From JAJFUE01 sp041687335 (GTDB lineage Bacteria; Sumerlaeota; Sumerlaeia; MVZB01), in the NCBI GenBank assembly GCA_041687335.1, contig JAWLCE010000015.1:42715-106714 (forward strand): DNA of 64,000 nucleotides, given 5' to 3'. Below, piece by piece: positions 26,558 through 37,462 of the stretch. The notes beneath the pieces are model-generated. The model had not been told where the DNA came from, searched no databases, and was given only the letters and a program-made list of their open reading frames with translations. The position numbers and the translations under genes were made by a program. The stretch's first letter is position 1. Every line of letters begins with the position of its first letter.

Positions 26558-27194
26558 CGTAGCGGACTCTCCCTTTTCATTTGATCTGCGTGCAGGCGCC
26601 TTGAGCTTGTTGCAGGGCCGCCGTCAGATTAGACGATAGCGTTGGAAACCTATTTTGTCTATTCCCTTACCGACACTTGCGCTCCCTTACGGGGCGATAA
26701 TCTCAACGGAAGCCATCACCGAGTGCCGTAGCCGAATGCGCCCCGACTTCGGCGGGCTTCCGGTCCAAATCCGGTCCACCAATAGATTGTTCGCGAGCCC
26801 TTAGCGCGCAAGGGCCCGCCGGCATTTCAAGTGGTTTTCTGTCCACGGCGAAACCTATTTGTATTAAAGAAATACAAATCCGTTATTCGTGGGTTCAAAT
26901 CCCACCGTCTCCTCGGATACGCCCTCGCTGGGTCAGGAGCTTGACGGGTGAGGTATTCCATTTTGACCCCACAGGAATGAGTCCGGGTCCACAAGAGTTA
27001 GCCGTGTGCATTCACCGTGCGGGCTTGCTCACTTGTCTCGTTGGCGGCTGCGGAGGGGCCGGCGAGTTCGGGCACGTCGGGGCAGGTCTGACATGCGGTC
27101 GTATACCATTATGTTTTTACTTGAATCTACCATGAAGTTTGGTGAATCTGGCGCGTGGTCACGATGGACGGAGCTTCCATATTGGAGAAAAGAA
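26558..27194. other. Non-coding end of the mini-island and leader of the unknown gene cassette
   Basis: This stretch holds the darT promoter region, the orphan tRNA-Cys repeat, and about 280 bases before the next gene. A short direct repeat (TCCGGTCCA, near 26759 and 26770) and a hairpin-like segment with CGAAGTC-type arms near 26745-26755 are visible. A frame open upstream of 27195 lacks ribosome-site support and looks non-coding. I see no integrase remnant. Confidence 0.45.
26875..26914 (+). repeat. attR-like orphan copy of the tRNA-Cys 3' end
   Basis: This is an exact copy of 25357-25396. It carries the T arm and the 3' acceptor strand but nothing of the D arm or 5' acceptor strand, so it cannot be a functional tRNA. 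It marks the distal edge of the insert. Confidence 0.85.
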
Positions 27195-28298
27195 ATGAAG
27201 GACACCCCACTTATGGAACCTGCGATTGAGCGGCAGATGCGCGAGTTGAGCCGCAAGTTAAAGAAGGAACTGGCGGTGCTTGAGAAGAGCCGGGACTCAC
27301 AAGCTTTCGTCCGCGCGGCCGTTACCCTGAGCAAGGATGTCGACCACTCCCGCCACTCGCTGCTTTTCATGCATTTTATGCTGCACGGGGAATATGAGCG
27401 GGCCTGGATGATCAACCATTATTATAGCTGGTACCGGAATATGTTTAAGCGTGAACAACTTCTAGAGCATCCATCATCCTGGGCCTTAAAGTTATACTGG
27501 GAAATGGCTGATCGAACATACGACGGGGAGGAGAATTACCGACGTTTGCGTGGGGGCGAAAAAATGTTGCTTGAAGCCCTTCCCAATCAAATTTTCAAGC
27601 CATACGACGAGCAGTACAACCGCGAAGCACTAAGACGATCCACCTCTACATCATCATTGGAAATGGAGTGGCTTTCGCGGTTTGACCTGACACCCGAAGG
27701 CCGCTACAAGACCATCGGCAGCGACCGCAATTACTTCGTTAGATATGAATCATTTCCAGAGAATCTGCGTTTTTTCGCCTATTGTCTGCGGCTGGAAGAT
27801 CACGCAAGCGCGCAGGAGTGCCTCTTTCGGCTCAAGTGCATCATGTCGACCGGCGAGCCGCCGCGCGATTGGTCGGACGCCCCGCGGCTGAAGTATATGG
27901 CGCCCAAGGCGCTGGCTTACGAAGCATGGCTGCTGGCCCGGCTCGCCGATTCGGCCGAGCGGAGGATGGCCTACGCCTGGCAGGCAGTTTACTGGCTGGT
28001 CGAACACAGCCTGCGCGGGCTGAACACGCTGCATGACGACATCGATTTTGAGGACAATCGAATGTCCTCGGTCAACGATACGCTCTGCTGCGTCTTCGGT
28101 GAGTTCGAGCTGGCCGGTGAGCGCCAGGCCGAGTTCCTCGCCAACTTCAAGGCGATCGCCCAGTTTGCCTCGGTTTCGTTCTGCCGCCGGATGATCGAAG
28201 ATCCCGTGCGCATCATCCCCTTCCCCGAGCGCAACCTGCCTCCGCTCGAAGACTGCAAGCGCCTCTATGACGAGCTGTATCCCCCCGAGACCAAATGA
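27195..28298 (+). CDS. Unknown protein, first gene of a three-gene cassette
   Basis: GGAG seven bases before the ATG at 27195 fixes the start (MKDTPLMEP); longer frames upstream lack support. The 367-residue product appears alpha-helical and soluble, with charged/aromatic segments such as ERAWMINHYYSWYRNMFKREQLL, NLRFFAYCLRLEDHASAQECLFRL and RMAYAWQAVYWLVEHSLRGL, and no signal peptide or membrane helix. I do not recognise a family. The first ~600 bases are AT-richer and the last ~450 are GC-rich like the host, a mosaic look. The next gene starts 61 bases later on the same strand. Confidence 0.65.
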   Translation: MKDTPLMEPAIERQMRELSRKLKKELAVLEKSRDSQAFVRAAVTLSKDVDHSRHSLLFMHFMLHGEYERAWMINHYYSWYRNMFKREQLLEHPSSWALKLYWEMADRTYDGEENYRRLRGGEKMLLEALPNQIFKPYDEQYNREALRRSTSTSSLEMEWLSRFDLTPEGRYKTIGSDRNYFVRYESFPENLRFFAYCLRLEDHASAQECLFRLKCIMSTGEPPRDWSDAPRLKYMAPKALAYEAWLLARLADSAERRMAYAWQAVYWLVEHSLRGLNTLHDDIDFEDNRMSSVNDTLCCVFGEFELAGERQAEFLANFKAIAQFASVSFCRRMIEDPVRIIPFPERNLPPLEDCKRLYDELYPPETK

Positions 28299-28359
28299 AT
28301 GCATCGTATTCATGCAGCATTCCAGCAGGATGGGCATCAACCATAAGGAATTAGAAAGT

Positions 28360-29354
28360 ATGTTGAACCTTATCAAAACCACCTGCCCGTTGACGAGCAA
28401 ACTCAGCTCGATGAGAGCTTGCACGTCCTCGACCTCAAGACGGCCAAGACGCGCAAGATGCTGGAGCCGTTGAAGGACCCGGCCTTGGATGAGCTTACCC
28501 TGGTGAAGGGGCTGGCTGCGCTCAAGCGCAAGCAGTTGTTCTCATGCTATGAGCTAGACGTGCTGCGTGGACAGATGGATTACATCCCACGCCACTTATA
28601 TTATCTATATCCGTATATTTACCCGAAAACATACTCGGCTGAAGTTGTGCAGCGCGCTCAGGATCAGGTTAAGCAAAATTTTCTTAAGCAGACATACCTG
28701 TCTAGCGAAGAGTATGAAAAAGTCGATCGCGCACATATTGTAAGTCTATACGATAGAAAAGTGTTCAAGATGCTAACGAATGATATTTCGCTATACGTCG
28801 AACGAAAGGATCCGGGTTACGCTGGGTGAGCCTTCAGGTTGCTCAAGTTCATGCTCTCGCATAATCAGATGGAACTTGCGGAGGATTACCTGAAAATCCT
28901 GCAGTCTTTCCGCACTTCAAAACGGAAGTCGGAATGGCGTCCAGAACAATACAGTGACATGGTGGATTTCTACCTCCATATTTTCGAGGCGCGTCGGGCT
29001 TCTGATCCGGAGCAGAAGAAACGGCTCGTCGCCAAGGCCTGTCTCTTACAGATACGCTCGGTGGCCAACCTCTTCACGGTGCGTGAAATTCCCCGTTGGC
29101 TCCATGCGAATGATCTGCGGATGAGCCTCAATCTCCTGATCGAGTTTGGCTTGGATGAGGACTGGGCCAAATCATGCTGCCGCGCCATCTTTCCCTGGCT
29201 CGATCTCCAAACCTGGCATCCGGTGTTCTTCAAGGTGGTTGAATGGAATGCCTTTCCACCGCCACCCCCCGAGGGTGCCATGCAGCCCGATGATATTTGG
29301 AAAATTCTTTGGGCGGCCGGAAACACAGATCATGATTATGCAGGAGGGAGCTGA
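28360..29354 (+). pseudogene. Unknown helical protein gene, broken by a frameshift and a premature stop
   Basis: AAGGA at 28345-28349 sits ten bases before the ATG at 28360, but the coding-like sequence moves to another frame within about 40 bases. That frame reads VEPYQNHLPVDEQTQLDESLHV and continues to a TGA at 28827-28829 (after KDPGYAG). It then resumes in the same frame to 29354 with AFRLLKFMLSHNQMELAEDYL. Read through, the product would be about 330 helical residues, in keeping with its neighbours. Either the gene is decaying or the assembly carries two errors. No family is recognised. Confidence 0.6.
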
Positions 29355-29407
29355 GGTGCTCCTTCTGACGAACAAGGTTAATAATAACAAGAGCGGGAGA
29401 CGCTACG

Positions 29408-30175
29408 ATGAGCTATACACTGGCGCTGTTGGTAAACTCGCCCATCGCCTATGCGGCCTTGACCGTGATGATCAGGGAAAGCAAGGTTGCCGATCAACCT
29501 TTCATCGAGGTGCATGCCAAGGACCGAAAGATTGCGAAGATTCTCAAGAAGGAGATGGACTGGGCTCCCGACAAGCCGTTCAAGACCGACAACATCCTTG
29601 CTTTCACTGAGCGCCTGCCCCAGCCGATGAAGCCGTCGGACCTCATCTCGGGGCGCTACAAGAGCATGTTCTCCCCCCGCCAGCGAGCCAATCTGATCCG
29701 CAAGGGGGAGCAGTGGCGCCGGGAAGACCGGCTGATGATGCCGATCATCGTCCGCCAGCCCGACAAGATGGAGATCTCGCCCGATCTGCTCCGCGACTTT
29801 ATCGAAAACAACTACAAGCCGCTGCTCGGTGAGTTTAAGCATCCTAAATTTTTTCCTGATGATTTTGCCACGACGCTGAATTTGCTCAATGGCGAGGAGG
29901 ACATCATCCCGGAGCCCCAGCGCACCCTTCGTTTCTTCATGCCCTTCCGCGACATCTTCAATACGATCCACGGCATGGAATTGCTGGAAAGTGCGGGCGG
30001 TCCGCCCACTTTCCCCCCCCACGCAGCGGAATCCACCTACCTCATGCCGTTTGAAGTCGAGCATGAGCAGTATATGCACCTGTTTGCGTTCACCCTGGCT
30101 GACATCGCGAACCGCTACAACGGCGTCGATTGGACACTCATCCCCACAGGTAGCTCAAGTGACTGGACCAGTTAA
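29408..30175 (+). CDS. Unknown protein, third gene of the cassette
   Basis: The start at 29408 follows GGGAG at suitable distance. The 255-residue protein starts with a hydrophobic strand (MSYTLALLVNSPIAYAALTVMI) that may be structural rather than a signal. It contains a basic middle (SPRQRANLIRKGEQWRREDRL) and ends with HEQYMHLFAFTLADIANRYNGVDWTLIP. No catalytic signature is apparent. It is co-directional with the two preceding unknown genes and is followed by about 160 bases before the RND operon, so the three probably form one transcription unit of unknown purpose. Confidence 0.65.
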   Translation: MSYTLALLVNSPIAYAALTVMIRESKVADQPFIEVHAKDRKIAKILKKEMDWAPDKPFKTDNILAFTERLPQPMKPSDLISGRYKSMFSPRQRANLIRKGEQWRREDRLMMPIIVRQPDKMEISPDLLRDFIENNYKPLLGEFKHPKFFPDDFATTLNLLNGEEDIIPEPQRTLRFFMPFRDIFNTIHGMELLESAGGPPTFPPHAAESTYLMPFEVEHEQYMHLFAFTLADIANRYNGVDWTLIPTGSSSDWTS

Positions 30176-30335
30176 AACATGTGGAACCTGCCAAATTCCC
30201 TCGCCGGGGATCCGCTCCGGCTCGCGGTGACGCCGGGCGCGGGCGGTTTTTTTCAATGATCATCGGAGGCGGCTCTGCTTACAATAACCTCTTGCCGAAC
30301 CCTTGAGCGGGCGGTTTTTCAGCAGGGATGGCCTC

Positions 30336-31652
30336 ATGATCTTTCAACATGCTTTTCGGGCCTGGATTCTGATGGTGCTGTCGGCGGTGCTGGCGGCGTC
30401 GGCGGCGGCGCAGGGAATGGGAACGTTTTCGGTGCGCGTGGCGCCCGCCGAGCGGCGTTCGCTTGCGCGCTCGATGGAATTCGTCGGTGAGTTGCAGCCT
30501 TGGCGCACCATCGATGTCGCCTCACAGGTGGCGGGCCTGGTCGAGCTGATCCCGATCGAGGAAGGCCAGGCGCTGGCGGCTGGCGACGAGATCTGCCGGC
30601 TCGACGAGGCCCAGGCCAAAATTGAAATCGAGCGGCTGGAGGCTGAGCTGGCGGCGAGCAAGGCCGAGCTGGGGCGCCTCCGGCGCGGCTATCGCAGCGA
30701 GGAGATCGACCAGGCGCGGCGCGCACTGGAGGAGGCCGAAGCCGTAGCGCGCCGCACCGCCGAGGAGTGGGAACGCCAGCGCGAGCTGATCGAAAGCGGG
30801 ATCGTCTCGGCGATCGAGGGGACGCGCATCCGCACCAGCCATGAGATCGCGCAGTCCGCGCGCGAGCGGGCGCGCTCGGCGCTGGAGCGGCTGGAGGCCG
30901 GTTATCAGGTCGAGGAGGTCGAGCGGGCCGGGGCGCAGGCGGCCGCGCAACAGGCGCGCCTGGCCGAGGCCCGCCGCCTGCTGGCCGAGCATGTCATCCG
31001 GGCGCGCGTGGGCGGCATTATCGTCGAGCGTCTGCGCGAGCCGGGCGAGTGGGTCGACCGCGGCGATGCGGTGGCGCGCCTGCTGGTGCTCGACCCGCTG
31101 CGGGTGCGCGTGGAGATTCCCCAGCAACACCTGTCGCGGATTGCGCCGGGGCAGCGGGCCACCATCCGCGTGGATGGGCTGCCCGACGAGCGTTTCGAGG
31201 CGCGCATCGACGCGGTGATCCCGCGCGCCGGGCAGGCCTCGCGCAATTTTCCTGTGCTGATGGAACTGGCCAATCCCGGCGGCCGCCTGATCAGCGGCCT
31301 GTTCGCCCGCGTGATGCTGACCGTGGGCGAGCCCGAGGAGGCGACGCTGGTGCCGCGCTCGGCGGTGCAGATTCGCGGCGAATCAATGGTCGTGCTGGTG
31401 GCCCGGCCGCTCGGGTCCGAGCATCCCGACCAGGCCGAGATTCGGGAAGTCGAGGTGCGGCTGGGCAGCGAGGATGGCGAACTGGTCGCGATCGACGTGA
31501 TCGCCGGCGAGCCGATCGAGGCGGGCGAGCCGGTGGTCGTGCTCGGTGGCACGCGGCTCTCCAATGGCCAACAGGTGCGCGTGCTGGCCGAGTCGCCGGT
31601 CGGGATCAGTCGCCTCGACCCGCCCCGTGAGGTTGAGGCGGCGCGCCCATGA
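30336..31652 (+). CDS. RND efflux periplasmic adaptor (membrane fusion protein)
   Basis: The 438-residue protein starts at 30336 (MIFQHAFRAW) with a signal peptide ending near ASAAAQG. The split lipoyl domain is visible as VASQVAGLVELIPIEEGQALAAGDEICRLDEAQ and its later half VIRARVGGIIVERLREPGEWVDRG, separated by a long charged coiled-coil hairpin (about 95-210). Beta-barrel and membrane-proximal domains follow. It links the inner-membrane pump encoded next to an outer-membrane channel; no channel gene is adjacent. The stop overlaps the pump start by 4 bp. Confidence 0.92.
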   Translation: MIFQHAFRAWILMVLSAVLAASAAAQGMGTFSVRVAPAERRSLARSMEFVGELQPWRTIDVASQVAGLVELIPIEEGQALAAGDEICRLDEAQAKIEIERLEAELAASKAELGRLRRGYRSEEIDQARRALEEAEAVARRTAEEWERQRELIESGIVSAIEGTRIRTSHEIAQSARERARSALERLEAGYQVEEVERAGAQAAAQQARLAEARRLLAEHVIRARVGGIIVERLREPGEWVDRGDAVARLLVLDPLRVRVEIPQQHLSRIAPGQRATIRVDGLPDERFEARIDAVIPRAGQASRNFPVLMELANPGGRLISGLFARVMLTVGEPEEATLVPRSAVQIRGESMVVLVARPLGSEHPDQAEIREVEVRLGSEDGELVAIDVIAGEPIEAGEPVVVLGGTRLSNGQQVRVLAESPVGISRLDPPREVEAARP

Positions 31653-34600
31653 AGATCATTAGCGGCTCGCTGCGCAATGCCACCGCCGTCTGGGTCGGCA
31701 TCATCCTGACTCTGCTGTTCGGCTGGCTGGCCTTTCGCTCGATTCCGATCCAGCTCAACCCCACCATCGAGACTCCCTATATCACGGTTGAGACCTCCTA
31801 CCCCGGGGCCTCGGCCAACGAGATCGAGCAGGAGCTGACGCGGCGGCAGGAGGAGCGGCTGGCGGCGGTGGAGAACCTGCGCGAGATGCGCTCGACCTCG
31901 CGCGAGGGGCGCTCCGAAATCACGATGAAGTTCGATTGGGGAGTCGACAAGGACCTGCGCGGGCTGGATGTGCTCAAGAAGCTCAACATGGTGCGCGACA
32001 AGCCGCTGGATGCGGAAGAGCCCCAGATCCTGTTCGTCAACCGGCGCGAGGAAGAGACCATCATGTTCGTGAACATGCGGGTCGATCCGGCGCTGGGGCT
32101 GTCGGTGGACCAGCTATTCGAACTTGTTGATGACGGCATCCGCCCGATGATCGAGCGCGTCGAGGGCGTCTCCTACGTGCGCATCTTCGGCGGCGCCGAG
32201 CGCGAAATCCAGGTCCTGATCGACCCCGAGAAGATGGCCGCGCGTGGGATTCCTCTGGGTCAGGTTGCGCGCGTGCTGGCGCGCGAGAACCGCAACGTGC
32301 GCGGCGGCGATATCGAGACTGGCCACTCCCGTTTAATCGTGCGCACGCCGGCCCAGTTCAGCAACCTGGAGCAGATCCGCCAGACCGTCATCGCTCAGGG
32401 GGCCGACGGCCCGGTGCGCGTCAGCGATGTCGGCGAGGTGGTGGATAGCTTCAAGAAGCGCCAGGTGATGGCCCGCGCCGATGGCATCACGACCGTCTTC
32501 ATGGCGGTGGTCAAGCAGTCGGGAGCCAACACGCTCGAGGTCGCCACGCAGGTCAAGGCCAAAATCGAGGAGATCAACCGCGACCTGGAGAGCCGCGGGA
32601 TGTTGATCCACATCGCCCACGATGACTCCGATTATATCTGGGACTCGATCAACCGCGTGCGCGACAGCCTGCTGCTGGGGGCGCTGCTGGCCATTGGCGT
32701 GTTGTGGATTTTCCTGCGCTCGGTCTCCTCGACGGCGATCCTGGGGCTGACGATCCCGGTCTGCATGATCGGCACCTTTGTGCTGCTGGCGGCCTTCGGG
32801 CGCTCGATCAATGTCATTTCGCTGGCCGGCTTGGCCTTCGCCAGCGGGCTGATCGTCGACAATGGCATCGTCGTGATCGAGAACATCTATCGCCACCGGG
32901 CCGAGCTGGGCAAGACGATCCTGATGGCGGCTTATGACGGCGCTCGCGAGGTCTGGGCGCCGGTGGTCGCCGCAACGCTGACCACGCTGGCCGTCTTCCT
33001 GCCGATCCTCTTCATCCAGGAGGAATCGGGCCAGCTTTTCCGCGACATCGCCTATTCGATCTCGTTCGCCGTCGGGCTGTCGATGATCTCCTCGATCACG
33101 ATCGTGCCAATGCTGGCCAGCCGGATGATGGGGCGGCTGGCGGTCAGGACTGGATCGCGTCCGGCGGCCGAGCCGATCGAGCCCGGCGGCGGACCCCTGC
33201 GGCGATGGGCCGGTCGCCTGGCGCTCGTGATCCACCGCGTGATCGATCCAGTTTTCGACCTGGTGGCCCGCATGGTCGTCGGGGCCTTCTCGGGTCTCGT
33301 GGAGCTCGGCCTGCGCAGCCGGCTGGTTCTGTCTATGATCATCGTGGTTATTCTCGGCGTTTTCCTCTTCAGCCTGCAGTTGGTCCCGCCGGCGGAATAC
33401 CTGCCGATGGGAAACCGCAACCGCATCAATGTGCGTTTCACTCTGCCCGCCGGCATGAGCCTTGACGGGGCGGCCGAGCTGATCAGCGTGATGGAGCAGC
33501 GGGTGCTGCAGACGGAGGGCCTGGAGCGTGCCTTCGTCGTGATGCGCGCGCAGGGGCCGTTCATTGGCGTGGCGCTCAAGCGCGACCGCGCCACCAAGGA
33601 AAATATCCAGCGCGTCGTCGGCGAGTTGCGCGCCTTCGCCGCCGAGCACTTCCCCGCGCCCGACGTGGTCGCCATCGTCAGCCAGTCCTCGGTCTTCGGC
33701 GGCGGCTCGGGCAAGCGCATCGATGTCGATATCCGGGGGCCGGACCTGCGCCGGCTCGAGGAGCTGAGCAATACCGTCAACGATCGGCTGCGTGCGATCC
33801 CCGGCGTGATGGGTGTGCGGCCCTCGCTCGACATGGGCAACCCCGAGTTGCAGGTCATCCCCGACCGCGAGCGCCTGGCCGACCTCGGCATCAATGCCGC
33901 CGATATCGCCGAGGCCGTCGAAATCCTGGTCGAGGGCCGGCGCACCTCGCTCTATCGCATGGGCGGGAAGGAATACGACCTGACGCTGAAGGCCTATGAG
34001 GAGCTGATCGGCGGGCCCGAGGGGCTGGCGGCGGTCACTCTGGCGCTGAATGACGGCCGGCGCATCCGGCTGGGCGATGTCGCCCGTGTCGAGACGCGGT
34101 TGGGCCCGGTCTCGATCGAGCATCTCGAGCAGGAACGCAGCGTGACGCTGCAGGTCAACATCGAGGAGAATGTGCCGCTCGAGACGGTGATCGCCACGAT
34201 CAACGAGGAGGTGATCGCCCCGCTGGTGGCGACCCTGCCGCTGAGCTACTCGATCTCGCTGTCGGGCTCGGCCGATGACCTCGCCCGCACGATCAGGGCC
34301 TTGAGTACCTCGTTCCTGCTGGCGCTGATCATCATCTACCTGCTGATGTCGGCGCTCTTCCGCTCATTTTTTTACCCGGCGATCATCATGTTCAGCGTGC
34401 CGCCGGCGATGACCGGAGCGTTCCTCGCGCTCTACCTGAGTGGCGCCGAATTCAACGTCATCACGATGTTGGGCTTGATTCTGCTGGCCGGCGTCGTCGT
34501 CAATAACGCCATCCTGCTGGTGGACGTGACGCTGCGCGAGGTACGCGCCGGTCGCAGTCACGTGGCGGCGATCCGCGAGGCCGTGCGCCGGCGCCTGCGG

Positions 34601-34867
34601 CCGATCTTCATGTCCTCGGTGACCAGCGTGCTGGGCATGGCGCCGCTGGCCCTCGGCCAGGGCGCCGGGGCCGAGCTCTACAAGGGGCTGGGCGTGGCGC
34701 TGGTGGGCGGGCTCTGCCTGTCGACGGTCTTCACGCTGCTGCTGATCCCGATGCTGCTGCGCGTTTTCCTCCACCTGCGCGACCGGCTGGCGCGCGGCCT
34801 GGGGCGCGAGGATCTGACAGAGGTCGGCACCGCCAAACGGCTCGCCGAACTCGACGCGCATTTCTAG
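31649..34867 (+). CDS. RND-family efflux permease (AcrB/HAE1 type)
   Basis: The 1,072-residue protein has the two-fold RND layout: TM1 near residue 15, two large periplasmic loops, and twelve helices in two blocks. The proton-relay segment reads FASGLIVDNGIVVIENIYRH, keeping the first aspartate of the AcrB Asp-Asp pair with Asn at the second, a common variant. PYITVETSYPGASANEIEQ and DVTLREVRAGRSHVAAI are further family marks. It should export hydrophobic compounds or metabolites with its adaptor. The substrate is not predictable from context. Confidence 0.93.
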   Translation: MKIISGSLRNATAVWVGIILTLLFGWLAFRSIPIQLNPTIETPYITVETSYPGASANEIEQELTRRQEERLAAVENLREMRSTSREGRSEITMKFDWGVDKDLRGLDVLKKLNMVRDKPLDAEEPQILFVNRREEETIMFVNMRVDPALGLSVDQLFELVDDGIRPMIERVEGVSYVRIFGGAEREIQVLIDPEKMAARGIPLGQVARVLARENRNVRGGDIETGHSRLIVRTPAQFSNLEQIRQTVIAQGADGPVRVSDVGEVVDSFKKRQVMARADGITTVFMAVVKQSGANTLEVATQVKAKIEEINRDLESRGMLIHIAHDDSDYIWDSINRVRDSLLLGALLAIGVLWIFLRSVSSTAILGLTIPVCMIGTFVLLAAFGRSINVISLAGLAFASGLIVDNGIVVIENIYRHRAELGKTILMAAYDGAREVWAPVVAATLTTLAVFLPILFIQEESGQLFRDIAYSISFAVGLSMISSITIVPMLASRMMGRLAVRTGSRPAAEPIEPGGGPLRRWAGRLALVIHRVIDPVFDLVARMVVGAFSGLVELGLRSRLVLSMIIVVILGVFLFSLQLVPPAEYLPMGNRNRINVRFTLPAGMSLDGAAELISVMEQRVLQTEGLERAFVVMRAQGPFIGVALKRDRATKENIQRVVGELRAFAAEHFPAPDVVAIVSQSSVFGGGSGKRIDVDIRGPDLRRLEELSNTVNDRLRAIPGVMGVRPSLDMGNPELQVIPDRERLADLGINAADIAEAVEILVEGRRTSLYRMGGKEYDLTLKAYEELIGGPEGLAAVTLALNDGRRIRLGDVARVETRLGPVSIEHLEQERSVTLQVNIEENVPLETVIATINEEVIAPLVATLPLSYSISLSGSADDLARTIRALSTSFLLALIIIYLLMSALFRSFFYPAIIMFSVPPAMTGAFLALYLSGAEFNVITMLGLILLAGVVVNNAILLVDVTLREVRAGRSHVAAIREAVRRRLRPIFMSSVTSVLGMAPLALGQGAGAELYKGLGVALVGGLCLSTVFTLLLIPMLLRVFLHLRDRLARGLGREDLTEVGTAKRLAELDAHF

Positions 34868-34916
34868 GCCGGCCGGGGGCGTTCCCACCCCCGGCCAATG
34901 GGAACCCTCATTCGCT

Positions 34917-35852
34917 TCAGATATATTCGGACCAGCTGATCTCGCCCTTGCCCACCGCTTTCTTGATCTCCTGGCTGCGGGACTTGGAAAGCTTGGCATC
35001 CATCTTGGCCGCCTCGCTTGGGCTCATCCGCGTGCCCTCGGGCTTCTGGTCCTTCAGCCCGTGGGTGGAGCGCACATACTGGACCGGGTCATCGACATAT
35101 TGCCACTGCTCGCCCTTGCCCCAGGGGCCCTGCCCCTGATTCCAAGGGCCGCGCACGTCTGAGCTGTCGCTCATGTTGAAGGTCAGGTGCGTGAAGCGCT
35201 GGTCGCCCTGCAGGATGCCGGGGGGGAAGTTGGGCTCGATCGACTCCAGCGCGGCGGTGAACTGCTGGAAATGTGTGATCTCGCGCGTCATCAGGAAGCC
35301 GAGCGTCTCCTTGACGTGCGGGTCGTCGGTGTGCTGGCCCAGGTATTCATAGACGATCTTGGCGCGCGATTCCGCGGCGATGTTGGAGCGCAGGTCGACC
35401 GTCAGGTCGCCATTGGCGTTGACGAAGGCGCCGCTCCAGGGCACTCCCATGCAGTTGGTCAGCGTGGGGCCGCCGCCGCTGTTGGTGAGGAACTCGGCGC
35501 TGGTGAAGGCCTGGTGCATGAAGACATCACGCTCCTGCTGGCCCTCCATCAGCTTCATCCAGTCCATATTCTCCTGCGCATCCTTCAGCTCGCCGTTGAT
35601 CCCATTGAGCAACATCGTGATGGAGGCGCCGACGATCTCCAGGTGGCTGAACTCCTCGGTCGCGATGTCCATCAGCAGGTCATAGTGGCCCGGGAAGGGC
35701 TTCTTGGCGCAGAAGGCCTGGGTGAAGTATTGCATCGCCGCCTTCAGTTCACCGTTGCCGCCGCCGAATTGTTCGAGCAGCAGTCGGGCAAAACGGGGAT
35801 CAGGCGCCGAGACGCGCGCATCGAACTGCAGTTCCTTGACGTGGTGAAACAT
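34917..35852 (-). CDS. Manganese catalase (non-haem catalase)
   Basis: The 311-residue four-helix-bundle protein aligns with manganese catalases. TEEFSHLEIVG carries the E-x-x-H pair, AAESRAKIVYEYL a bridging glutamate, and REITHFQQF the second ligand histidine; the lid segment has MGVPWSGAFVNANGDL. It dismutates hydrogen peroxide in the cytoplasm. AGGAG precedes the ATG at 35852 at good spacing. It stands alone, upstream of nothing obviously related, and is likely oxidative-stress controlled, though no operator is readable. Confidence 0.93.
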   Translation of the reverse strand: MFHHVKELQFDARVSAPDPRFARLLLEQFGGGNGELKAAMQYFTQAFCAKKPFPGHYDLLMDIATEEFSHLEIVGASITMLLNGINGELKDAQENMDWMKLMEGQQERDVFMHQAFTSAEFLTNSGGGPTLTNCMGVPWSGAFVNANGDLTVDLRSNIAAESRAKIVYEYLGQHTDDPHVKETLGFLMTREITHFQQFTAALESIEPNFPPGILQGDQRFTHLTFNMSDSSDVRGPWNQGQGPWGKGEQWQYVDDPVQYVRSTHGLKDQKPEGTRMSPSEAAKMDAKLSKSRSQEIKKAVGKGEISWSEYI

Positions 35853-36046
35853 GAGTCTCTCCTTGAATATTTTCTTCGGCTGCGATGCGCGCAAGCTGCC
35901 GCCCGCAACCACAACAGGGGCACGGATGTATCTGTTGGTCGGGCTTAAGATTACTTCAGCCGAAAGTAGTTTGAGTATGGGGGGAAATCTTGGATCGCAG
36001 TGGCCGGCCACCCATGCTTGCGCTGGGGGTTTTCCGGTTGCGGCCC

Positions 36047-37445
<1,399 letters not shown>

Positions 37446-37462
<17 letters not shown>

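Larger units (their letters stand above)
25357..26914. mobile_element. 1.5-kb mini-island inserted at tRNA-Cys, carrying a DarT/DarG-like module
   Basis: The insert is bounded by identical 40-bp direct repeats derived from the tRNA-Cys 3' half. The left copy lies in the intact tRNA and the right copy is an orphan with no 5' half. The unit is 1,518 bp from repeat to repeat, visibly less GC-rich than the flanks, and holds only two genes, a DarT-like toxin and a DarG-like macro protein, both on the minus strand. No integrase, transposase or terminal inverted repeat is present, so mobilisation in trans, or loss of a former integrase, must be assumed. Confidence 0.8.

Noticed and set aside
26875..26914. 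Second tRNA gene
   Set aside because: Only the T arm and 3' acceptor strand are present; there is no D arm, anticodon stem 5' side or 5' acceptor strand. It is an att-like duplicate.
28827..28829. TGA as selenocysteine or other programmed readthrough
   Set aside because: The same gene also has a frameshift near its start, and I see no convincing SECIS-like hairpin directly after the codon; decay or error is simpler.
32333..34123. 596-codon minus-strand frame opposite the RND pump
   Set aside because: Antisense of conserved RND sequence; Asp/His/Gln-rich shadow without motifs.
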